DNA from: Longilinea arvoryzae
GTDB taxonomy: Bacteria; Chloroflexota; Anaerolineae; Anaerolineales; Anaerolineaceae
Direction: 5' to 3'
DNA: 64,000 bases
Assembly (NCBI RefSeq): GCF_001050235.1
Contig: NZ_DF967972.1
Location: 2,489,855 to 2,553,854 of the forward strand
The notes below the pieces were generated by a model. That model had not been told where the DNA came from. It searched no databases and saw only the letters and a list, made by a program, of their open reading frames with translations. Numbering within the stretch: position 1 is the stretch's first letter; each line of letters starts with the position of its first letter. This document shows, piece after piece, positions 56,148 through 63,151 of this stretch. The position numbers were made by a program, and so were the translations under genes.

Positions 56148-57896
56148 ATGAAGCGTTACCGTTGGTGGGGAATTCTAACGGCGCTGCTGCTGCTTGTTGC
56201 CATGATGCAGCCCGTCGCCGCCCAGTCCTATTACTTCCAGGTTCCCGAGCAAACCGTAAATTTTTACATCGATGCGGACGGCACGGCCACCGTTGAGTAT
56301 GTTTTTACGTTTACCAATGAACCCAGCGGCGCGGATATGGAATTTGTCGACATCGGCATGCCGCAGGATTCGCAATGGAGCGTGAATAACGCCACGGCCG
56401 ACCTTAACGGAACAGCGATCACCAAGATTGCCATCTCGGATTACATCCAGAATGGCGTGATGATCGATCTGCGTCCGAACGCGATCAAGCCCGGACAGAC
56501 CGGCAAGGTCGGTTTCCGGATCACCGGCGTGAAGGATGTGCTCTTCAAGGCCGACCAGCAGATCAACGGCGAGGATTATGCCAGCTTCAATTTCCAGCCC
56601 AACACCTTCGAATCCGGCACGGTAGCCGGGAAGACCAAGATGACGGTCACGCTCTTCCTCCCGCCGGGCTTGAAACAGGACGAACCCCGCTACTATACGC
56701 CTCAGAGCTGGCCGGGTACATCCGATCCGAACGAAACGGGTTTCGACAGCACGGGCGGCGTGTATTACCGCTGGTACAGCGCGGACGCCAGCACCCTGGA
56801 TACTTACATTTTTGGCGGTTCGTTCCCGAGTCGCCTGATCACCGATGCAAGCGCGATTCGCAGTAAAGAACAATTCAACCAGGCGCCGGTCGTCAGCGTG
56901 AGCAGCGATACCATGGATAACCTGCTGGGGATCGGCTGCTGCGTGGGCTTCGGTGCGCTCTTTATTGCGATTTTTTACGCTTCCATTCGCGGCAACCAGA
57001 AGCGCAAGCTGCAGTACATGCCGCCCAAGATTGCCCTGGAAGGGAACGGCATCAAGCGCGGCCTGACGGCCGTGGAAGCCGCCATCCTGATGGAACAGCC
57101 TCTGGATAAGGTGATGACGATGATCCTCTTCTCGGTGCTGAAGAAGGGCGCCGCGGAGGTGGTGACGAAAGACCCACTCAAGCTCAGGCTCAGCGAGCCG
57201 CAGCCCGAAGACCTGCGCACCTACGAAGTCGATTTCCTCAAAGCCATGCAGTTGGAATCAAATTCCGAAAAACGCAAGGCAATGCAGGACGTGATCGTCG
57301 GGTTGGTCAAGAGTGTTCAGACCAACATGAAGGGCTTCAGCTCCAAGGAGACGGTTGTCTATTACAAGGACATCATGAAGAAAGCCTGGGAGCAGGTGGA
57401 GAGCGCGGAAACCCCCGAGGTCAAGGTCCAGAAGTTCGACGAGACCATGGGCTGGACGATGCTGGACGACCAGTTTAACGACCGCACCCAGAAGACCTTC
57501 GGCAGCGGACCGATCTTCGTGCCCGCCTGGTGGTGGCGCTGGGAGCCCTCGGTGCATCCGACCTCCTTTGGCGGCACCAGCGTAGCGACCTCGGGCGGCA
57601 GTGTTTCGGCTCCCTCAGTTTCGTCCGGCCACGGCGGCGGTACAACCATTTCCCTGCCGACCCTGCCGGGCGGATCGTTCGCGGCTTCGGTGGTGGGGGG
57701 CATCCAGTCCTTCTCGGCTGGCGTGGTGGGCGACATCACCGGTTTCACCGGCGGAATCACCAGCAAGACCAATCCCATCCCGGTCAGCACGGGCGGCACC
57801 TACCGCTCAACAGGCGGCAGCGGCGGTCATTGCGCCTGCGCGTGCGCCTGTGCGTGCGCCGGCTGCGCCTGCGCCTGTGCTGGAGGCGGCCGCTAA
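56148..57896 (+). CDS. DUF2207-like membrane protein with Cys-Ala repeat tail
   Basis: 582 residues. Signal peptide (~1-25, ending PVAAQ), external beta-rich domain (~26-250: YIDADGTATVEYVFTFTNE, IKPGQTGKVGFRITG), one membrane helix (~262-284: LLGIGCCVGFGALFIAIFYA), then a cytosolic part with a winged-helix-like block (GLTAVEAAILMEQPLDKVMT) as in DUF2207 proteins, a Trp-rich FVPAWWWRWEP, ~85 Ser/Gly/Thr residues and a final tail His561-(Cys-Ala)5-Gly-(Cys-Ala)3-GGGR. The eight Cys are 562, 564, 566, 568, 570, 573, 575 and 577. By the predicted topology the tail is cytosolic. It is the likely substrate of the radical SAM enzyme whose ATG overlaps its stop (TAATG). Confidence 0.82.
   Translation: MKRYRWWGILTALLLLVAMMQPVAAQSYYFQVPEQTVNFYIDADGTATVEYVFTFTNEPSGADMEFVDIGMPQDSQWSVNNATADLNGTAITKIAISDYIQNGVMIDLRPNAIKPGQTGKVGFRITGVKDVLFKADQQINGEDYASFNFQPNTFESGTVAGKTKMTVTLFLPPGLKQDEPRYYTPQSWPGTSDPNETGFDSTGGVYYRWYSADASTLDTYIFGGSFPSRLITDASAIRSKEQFNQAPVVSVSSDTMDNLLGIGCCVGFGALFIAIFYASIRGNQKRKLQYMPPKIALEGNGIKRGLTAVEAAILMEQPLDKVMTMILFSVLKKGAAEVVTKDPLKLRLSEPQPEDLRTYEVDFLKAMQLESNSEKRKAMQDVIVGLVKSVQTNMKGFSSKETVVYYKDIMKKAWEQVESAETPEVKVQKFDETMGWTMLDDQFNDRTQKTFGSGPIFVPAWWWRWEPSVHPTSFGGTSVATSGGSVSAPSVSSGHGGGTTISLPTLPGGSFAASVVGGIQSFSAGVVGDITGFTGGITSKTNPIPVSTGGTYRSTGGSGGHCACACACACAGCACACAGGGR
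57828..57893 (+). repeat. Cys-Ala codon repeat encoding the tail
   Basis: TGC/TGT-GCN hexanucleotide units, five then three, split by one Gly codon. Third bases vary (tgc/tgt, gcc/gcg/gct), so selection appears to act on the protein rather than recent slippage. Confidence 0.85.
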
Positions 57897-59275
57897 TGGC
57901 CCTTCTTGAATCATTGAAATCCGCGTTGAAATTTGCGGATCACGCCGGGGTGACCGCCCCGCCGAAGGCAGGCGTGTATCACTTCCTGCGGGAAGAGCCG
58001 CAGGAAAAGGTGCGCGCGCACCTGCGCGTCAATCCGGACGGCAGCGGCCTGCTGCTGGTCAATGCGGCGCGCGTCTATCACTTCAACCCATCGGCGACCT
58101 TCATGGCCTACCTGGCGCTGAACAGGACGCCCCGGCCGCAGGCTTTGAAGAGCCTGGCGCGGGCGTTCAACGCTCCGCGCGAAACACTGGCCGCCGATTA
58201 CGACCAGGTGGCCGTGCAGGTGGAAGGACTGCTGGCGCCGGATGGACCCTGCCCGGTGCATGAGCTGGACCTGGATATCCTGCCGCCGTTTTCGGTGCGG
58301 CCGAACGCGCCCTACCGCATGGACCTGGCGCTGACCTATCAATGCAACAACGCCTGCTCGCATTGCTACAATGCGCGCGAGCGCAGTTTTTCGCAGTTAT
58401 CCACGCCGGAATGGTTCAAAGTTCTCGATCTGCTCTGGGAGCTGGGGATTCCGCACATCGTTTTCACCGGCGGCGAGCCCACCCTGCGCCCGGATTTGCC
58501 GGATTTGATCGCGCACGCCGAACACAACGGACAGATCACCGGCATCAACACCAACGGGCGGCGCCTGAAGGATGCTGAATTCGTCAAAAGGCTGGCTGGC
58601 GCCGGATTAGACCACGTGCAGATCACGTTGGAGTCGCACGTTCCGGAGATTCACGACGAGCTGGTGGCGCATCCCGGCGCCTGGCAGGAGACGGTTGCCG
58701 GACTGCGCAACGTGCTCGAAACGCATCTGTACGTGATGACCAACACCACGCTGCTCAAACGCAACTCGCCGCACCTGGCGGGGACGCTGGATTTTCTGGC
58801 CGAAAACGGCGTGCCGACGCTGGGAATCAACGCCCTGATCTATTCCGGGCGCGGGGAGACGGTCGGCACCGGATTGGCCGAAAGCGATTTACCGGCGTTG
58901 CTATCGTTGGCGCAGGAACGCACCCAGGCGCATCACCAGCGCCTGATCTGGTACACCCCGACCCAGTACTGCCACTTCGACCCGATGGCGTTGGAATTGG
59001 GCGTCAAGGGCTGCACGGCTGCCCTGTATAACATGTGCATCGAACCCGACGGCAGCGTTTTGCCCTGCCAGTCCTATTACCAACCCCTGGGGAACCTGCT
59101 GAAGGATCCCTGGGATTCGATCTGGAACCATGAACTGGCGGTCTCGCTGCGCGAACGCAAGGGATTGCCGGAGGATTGCCTTTCCTGCCAGCTGCTGCCG
59201 GATTGCGGCGGCGGCTGCCCGCTGGCACAAACCCACCAGCAGCCCGTCAAACCAGTCCTAACCATCCACTCCTGA
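57896..59275 (+). CDS. Radical SAM/SPASM maturase with PqqD-like N-terminus
   Basis: 459 residues; the ATG at 57896 overlaps the preceding stop by 1 nt, and upstream extension is an out-of-frame reading of the Cys-tail gene. Residues ~35-115 resemble a PqqD/RRE peptide-binding domain (HLRVNPDGSGLLLVNAARVY). The radical SAM core has the cluster motif Cys150-X3-Cys154-X2-Cys157 (CNNACSHC) and SAM-binding FTGGEPTLRPD. The C-terminal SPASM domain has seven Cys, incl. CX2CX5CX3C (DCLSCQLLPDCGGGC), enough for two auxiliary 4Fe-4S clusters. SPASM enzymes with RRE domains modify peptides (thioether or C-C links, epimers, decarboxylation). The adjacent Cys-Ala tail is the natural candidate substrate. 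Confidence 0.9.
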   Translation: MALLESLKSALKFADHAGVTAPPKAGVYHFLREEPQEKVRAHLRVNPDGSGLLLVNAARVYHFNPSATFMAYLALNRTPRPQALKSLARAFNAPRETLAADYDQVAVQVEGLLAPDGPCPVHELDLDILPPFSVRPNAPYRMDLALTYQCNNACSHCYNARERSFSQLSTPEWFKVLDLLWELGIPHIVFTGGEPTLRPDLPDLIAHAEHNGQITGINTNGRRLKDAEFVKRLAGAGLDHVQITLESHVPEIHDELVAHPGAWQETVAGLRNVLETHLYVMTNTTLLKRNSPHLAGTLDFLAENGVPTLGINALIYSGRGETVGTGLAESDLPALLSLAQERTQAHHQRLIWYTPTQYCHFDPMALELGVKGCTAALYNMCIEPDGSVLPCQSYYQPLGNLLKDPWDSIWNHELAVSLRERKGLPEDCLSCQLLPDCGGGCPLAQTHQQPVKPVLTIHS

Positions 59276-59290
59276 CCAGGAGAAACCCGT

Positions 59291-60448
59291 ATGTCAAATC
59301 TATTCACGAATTTCTGGAATCGTTTCTTTCCACCGGCGCAAATCCTGACACCGGGCACCTATTCCTATCAATCACCCGCCGACGTCAAACCGCCGCTGCG
59401 CATGCACCTGCGCATCGAGCCGGATGGCAATGGCGTGTTGATCATCAATGCCAGCACCGTCCTGCACCTGAACCAGACCGCGGTGGAATTCGCGTACCAC
59501 CGCATTCAGGGCACGCCGGAAACCGAAATCGTTCGCCTGGTCACGGACCGTTACCGGGTGACCCCGGAAGAGGTCAAGAAGGACCTGCAGAATTTCACCG
59601 AGCGCGTCCGAGCCCTCACCGATACCCCCGATCTCGACCCGATCACGTTCCTGGGCATGGAGCAGAAAGAACTCTACTCCGGCGCGATATCGGCGCCATA
59701 TCGCCTGGACTGCGCGCTGACTTATCATGTGGAAGACGGCGCGATGAAGGGTGTGACACCCACCGAACGCGTGAAACGCGAACTGCTGACCGATGAATGG
59801 GGAACCATCCTCAAGAAGGCCTGGGAGGCCGGCATCCCGCATGTGGTCTTTACCGGCGGCGAGCCCACCCTGCGCCCGGACCTGCCCGAGATCATCCAAT
59901 CAGCCGAATATCTGGGCCAGGTGACCGGTTTGATCACCAGCGGCCTGCAGCTATCCGAAACCGGCTACCTGCACAAGTTGCTCGCCAGTGGTCTGGATCA
60001 CGTCATGATCGTGCTCGATCCCGAGGATGAACAGGCCTGGGAAGCCCTGCGCGACACCCTGATCGAAGATATTTTCGTCACCGTCCACCTGACGATCACG
60101 CAGAAGAACGCGGGTGAAGCGGTGGAACTGGTGAAGAAGATCCAGAGACTCGGTGTGGCCTCCATTTCGCTCAGCGCGGAAAGCGAGGAATTAGCGGCGC
60201 AGTTAAAAGTCGCCCGCCAGACTGCCGCCGAATTGAACATGGAGCTGGTGTGGGACCTGCCGGTCCCGTATTCGGCGCAGCACCCCGTGGCCATGGAGCA
60301 GAAGAACCACGAAGAAGCGCCTCAGGGCGCCGGCAAAGCCTGGCTGTATGTCGAACCGGACGGCGATGTGCTCCCCACACAGGGCGAATTGCGCGTGTTG
60401 GGAAATTTGCTCACCGACGACTGGACGACGATCTGGAAGAACCGTTGA
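59291..60448 (+). CDS. Cluster-less radical SAM paralogue (pseudoenzyme)
   Basis: 385 residues, clearly homologous to the upstream maturase along the whole length: PqqD-like block (HLRIEPDGNGVLIINASTVL), GIPHVVFTGGEPTLRPDLPE against GIPHIVFTGGEPTLRPDLPD, and a SPASM remnant (YVEPDGDVLPTQ). All cluster ligands are lost: Cys150/154/157 become Val147/Ala151/Gly154 (YHVEDGAMKG), SPASM Cys are gone and the protein has one Cys in total. The GGEP SAM-loop is kept. The frame is open with a good start, so it is selected, not decayed. It may be a scaffold or substrate-binding partner of the active enzyme. 15 nt after it, 4 nt before the methyltransferase. Confidence 0.85.
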   Translation: MSNLFTNFWNRFFPPAQILTPGTYSYQSPADVKPPLRMHLRIEPDGNGVLIINASTVLHLNQTAVEFAYHRIQGTPETEIVRLVTDRYRVTPEEVKKDLQNFTERVRALTDTPDLDPITFLGMEQKELYSGAISAPYRLDCALTYHVEDGAMKGVTPTERVKRELLTDEWGTILKKAWEAGIPHVVFTGGEPTLRPDLPEIIQSAEYLGQVTGLITSGLQLSETGYLHKLLASGLDHVMIVLDPEDEQAWEALRDTLIEDIFVTVHLTITQKNAGEAVELVKKIQRLGVASISLSAESEELAAQLKVARQTAAELNMELVWDLPVPYSAQHPVAMEQKNHEEAPQGAGKAWLYVEPDGDVLPTQGELRVLGNLLTDDWTTIWKNR

Positions 60449-60452
60449 GACG

Positions 60453-61205
60453 ATGTTAACCCCGCAGACCTGGCACCGGCGTTTCAGCCAGCAGGCGCGT
60501 TGGACGGAGGAAATCCGTCGTTTTGTCATCCAGCAGGCCCATCTGTCGCAGGCGCACCGCGTTCTAGAAACCGGCTGCGGAACGGGAGCGGTGCTGAGTT
60601 CCATGCAGCATCTGCTGCCCGCAGCGCGTTTCTACGGCATTGACCTGCGCCTGGACTACCTGCTGGCAGCCCAGGAGTTCGCGCCGGAAAGCCAGTTCGC
60701 CGGGGCTGACGCGGCCAGCCTGCCGGTCGGGAACGCCTGCTTCGATGCAGTCATCTGCCATTATTTCCTGTTGTGGGTCAAAGACCCGCCCGGAATTCTG
60801 GCCGAGATGAAGCGCGTCACCCGGCCGGGCGGGACCGTGATTGCGCTGGCCGAACCGGATTACGGCGGGCGCATCGACTATCCCATGCCGCTGGCCGAGT
60901 TGGGACGCCTGCAGGGTCAGTCTCTGCAAATGCAGGGGGCCGATCCGTTCATGGGACGCAAATTGAGCGCTCTGTTCCACCAGGCGGGCTTTACGGACGT
61001 GCATACCGGGCTTCTGGGCGGGCAGTGGAACGAGGCGCCGGCTTTCGAAGCCTGGGAATCGGAATGGGCCGTGCTGCAGACCGACCTGGAGCACACCATC
61101 TCGCGCGAACGGCTGGACGCGCTGCGCAGTCTGGACGCGGCCGCCTGGCAGAAGGGTGAGCGAATCTTGTTCGTGCCCACCTTCTACGCCTGGGGTAAAG
61201 TTTGA
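60453..61205 (+). CDS. Class I SAM-dependent methyltransferase
   Basis: 250 residues from the ATG at 60453. SAM-binding motif I VLETGCGTGAVLSSM, motif II YGIDLRLDYLL, then ADAASLPVGNACFDAVICHY and VTRPGGTVIALAEPDYGG, the UbiE/Methyltransf_11 layout. Substrate unknown. It is the last gene of the Cys-tail operon, so it might methylate the modified tail or act on a partner. A tRNA promoter lies just downstream. Confidence 0.85.
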   Translation: MLTPQTWHRRFSQQARWTEEIRRFVIQQAHLSQAHRVLETGCGTGAVLSSMQHLLPAARFYGIDLRLDYLLAAQEFAPESQFAGADAASLPVGNACFDAVICHYFLLWVKDPPGILAEMKRVTRPGGTVIALAEPDYGGRIDYPMPLAELGRLQGQSLQMQGADPFMGRKLSALFHQAGFTDVHTGLLGGQWNEAPAFEAWESEWAVLQTDLEHTISRERLDALRSLDAAAWQKGERILFVPTFYAWGKV

Positions 61206-61212
61206 AAAAGGG

Positions 61213-61241
61213 TTGTCAAAACACAATAACACGCGTATAAT
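61213..61241 (+). promoter_or_regulatory. Promoter of tRNA-Pro
   Basis: TTGTCA (61213-61218), 17-nt spacer and perfect TATAAT (61236-61241), 14 nt before the tRNA 5' end. Confidence 0.8.
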
Positions 61242-61254
61242 AACGCTCGTTGTT

Positions 61255-61332
61255 CGGGGCGTGGCGCAGTCCGGCTAGCGCGCTTGCATGGGGTGCAAGA
61301 GGTCGAAGGTTCAAATCCTTTCGCCCCGACCA
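61255..61332 (+). tRNA. tRNA-Pro (anticodon GGG)
   Basis: Full cloverleaf: acceptor CGGGGCG/CGCCCCG, D-arm GCGC...GCGC, anticodon stem CTTGC/GCAAG with loop ATGGGGT (anticodon GGG, 61290-61292), T-arm GAAGG-TTCAAAT-CCTTT. CCA is encoded. Confidence 0.96.
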
Positions 61333-61340
61333 AAGTAAGC

Positions 61341-61372
61341 AAAGACAGGGAACGGACTACCTGTCTTTTTTG
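61341..61372 (+). terminator. Terminator of tRNA-Pro
   Basis: AAAGACAGG (61341-61349) pairs with CCTGTCTTT (61360-61368), 10-nt loop, T-run and TG then TTT. Confidence 0.88.
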
Positions 61373-61638
61373 TTTCCAGTTTGCCAGGGATGTTGAGGTG
61401 CAGGGAACAGCTCTCGACAAAAGATGCCGGACTAAAGAGGTGTAGATCGAGATCCAATCAGTTAGAATAGTTCGCAGGAAAGGTTACTCTTTACCGCAAT
61501 TCAGAAGCCATTTGAAAATGTCCGACTCCCGAAAAACGGGAGTCGTTTTTTTTTTGATCAGGATGATCATCTGAATGATCATCTGAATGAAAGATCGAAA
61601 TCTCTTCATCAGAGATCAGGGAAGTGAAAGAGGGTTTT
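61373..61638 (+). other. Intergenic stretch with orphan terminator
   Basis: No credible protein gene lies here. The only clear signal is the strong terminator at 61523-61555. The 150 nt before it has a TAGAAT (about 61465) without a good -35 box and could hold a small RNA; the 80 nt after it lead to the ATP-grasp gene with a duplicated GATGATCATCTGAAT-type motif (61561-61588). Confidence 0.4.
61523..61555 (+). terminator. Very strong orphan rho-independent terminator
   Basis: Perfect 9-bp stem CGACTCCCG/CGGGAGTCG, A5 loop, ten T. It is not adjacent to any annotated gene end on this strand: the tRNA has its own terminator 150 nt earlier. Confidence 0.92.
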
Positions 61639-62679
61639 ATGAACGAAGAACAACCTTTGATCGCCCTCGTTTACAATCTGGAAAACGAGACGGTTCGAGG
61701 AAAAGATCAGGATCGACTGGCCTTGCAGTCGACGGCAGGCACGGCCGAACGAATTTACCAGGCTTTGAGAGCCTTGAAATATGACACCATCAAAATCCCG
61801 GTTGAAAATTCCGCCGGCGCATTGAAAGTCGGATTGAGAGCGTTTTCTCCCCGGGAGACATTCGTATTCAACCTGTGCGATGGGTGCGGGGACGATTTGC
61901 AGGGAGAAAGCCACGTCACCGAAATCATCGAAAGCATGGGGTTCTCGCATACCGGCTCTTTCTCGGAAACGATTGCACTGTGCACGGATAAGGCGCGCAT
62001 CAAGCGGCGCCTGATCGAAGCCGGCCTGCCAACCCCGGCTTTTGGGATTTTCAGGCATCCGGCGATGTGCTCCCATTTGAATTACCCGGTGATCGTCAAA
62101 CCCATGCTGGAGGACGGCAGCATCGGCATCAGCATGGATTCGGTGACCACGAATTTGACCGCCATGAACGAGCAGATCGCATACATTACCCGCAAGTATG
62201 CCCAACCCGCGCTGGTCGAAGAATTCATCCCCGGCCGGGAACTGGCCGTATCCCTGTGGGGAAACCAGAATGTGGAGGCCCTCCCGATCGTGGAGGAGGA
62301 TTATTCGCACATCCTGGACCCTTTGGAACACCTGCTGACGTATGAATCCAAATGGGTGGCCGATGATTACCTGTATCAGAATGTCAAACCCACCTGCCCC
62401 GCCGTGATGAATGAAACTGACCGGCGAACCGTAATCGAAACGGCGGTTAAAACTTATCTAAAGGTCGGTTTATGCGATTTTGGCCGCATCGATATGCGGT
62501 TATATCAGGGCATCCCTTACATCATCGACATCAACGAAATTCCCGACCTGGACCCGGATTCGGGATATCCGCGCTCGGCCCGGGCGGCGGGCATCTCGTA
62601 TACGGGCATGGTGGCGCATATTCTCGACCTGGCGCTGCGCCGCCAGGGATGGAGGGTGATGGATGAATGCGCCCTGTGA
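61639..62679 (+). CDS. D-Ala-D-Ala ligase-like ATP-grasp enzyme
   Basis: 346 residues from the ATG at 61639 (GAGGG 5 nt upstream). ATP-grasp fold: FNLCDGCGDDLQGESH in the N domain, NYPVIVKPMLEDGSIGISMD, VEEFIPGRELAVSLWGN, and the metal-binding RLYQGIPYIIDINEIPDLDP. It joins an amino acid or carboxylate to an amine with ATP. It differs from housekeeping Ddl (NGXXGEDG absent, no Ser-Tyr-Ser triad seen), so another substrate is likely. Overlaps the next gene by 17 nt, implying a two-gene unit with an acetyltransferase. Confidence 0.8.
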   Translation: MNEEQPLIALVYNLENETVRGKDQDRLALQSTAGTAERIYQALRALKYDTIKIPVENSAGALKVGLRAFSPRETFVFNLCDGCGDDLQGESHVTEIIESMGFSHTGSFSETIALCTDKARIKRRLIEAGLPTPAFGIFRHPAMCSHLNYPVIVKPMLEDGSIGISMDSVTTNLTAMNEQIAYITRKYAQPALVEEFIPGRELAVSLWGNQNVEALPIVEEDYSHILDPLEHLLTYESKWVADDYLYQNVKPTCPAVMNETDRRTVIETAVKTYLKVGLCDFGRIDMRLYQGIPYIIDINEIPDLDPDSGYPRSARAAGISYTGMVAHILDLALRRQGWRVMDECAL

Positions 62680-63151
62680 TTCGATTCGGCTGGCAGCCGC
62701 AGCGGATGAGGACTCAATCCTCGGGCTGGCGGGACGGATCGAAAATTTCCAGACTGAAGACGTCGAGTGTATCCGCCAGCTCTGGCGGGATTACTTGACC
62801 GGCGGAGAAGATCCGGATCGGTATCATTTTCTGGTCTTCGAAGAGGGTGGCGTGATCCGGGCTTTCGCCTGCTACGGTCATCGGCCGCTCACCCGGGGCG
62901 CGTATGATTTCTACTGGCTGGCCACCGACCCTGAGACGCGCGGCCGGGGGATTGGCAGACGGCTCATGGCCCGGGTGGAGGCTGAAATTCGCGGGTTGGG
63001 CGGATACCTCGTGCTGATCGAGACTTCCGATTCGTCGGCTTTCGAAAACACGCGCCGTTTTCACGAGAGCAACGGTTACATCCGGATCGGCGAGGTGGCT
63101 GATTTCTACGCCCCGGGGGATGGGCTGGTGATGTATCAGAAGAAGGTCTAG
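62663..63151 (+). CDS. GNAT-family N-acetyltransferase
   Basis: 162 residues, starting inside the 3' end of the ATP-grasp gene. GNAT core: YDFYWLATDPETRGRGIGRR with LMARVEAEIRG, and ETSDSSAFENTRRFHESNGY. Coupled to the ATP-grasp ligase, it may acetylate the same small molecule or confer self-protection. It is the last gene before the sharp drop in GC. Confidence 0.82.
   Translation: MNAPCDSIRLAAAADEDSILGLAGRIENFQTEDVECIRQLWRDYLTGGEDPDRYHFLVFEEGGVIRAFACYGHRPLTRGAYDFYWLATDPETRGRGIGRRLMARVEAEIRGLGGYLVLIETSDSSAFENTRRFHESNGYIRIGEVADFYAPGDGLVMYQKKV

Noticed and set aside
57530..57895. Upstream extension of the radical SAM gene
   Set aside because: It would overlap the Cys-tail gene by 366 nt in another frame; the ATG at 57896 forms a normal TAATG junction and begins the conserved protein.
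57780..57896. Cys-Ala tail as a sequencing or frameshift artefact of a GC-rich repeat
   Set aside because: The frame closes exactly at the start of the next operon gene, third codon bases vary, and the GGGR end follows cleanly.
56148..57896. Cys-Ala tail as a metallothionein-type metal store without modification
   Set aside because: Not excluded, but the one-base overlap with a SPASM maturase and its paralogue make post-translational modification the better explanation.
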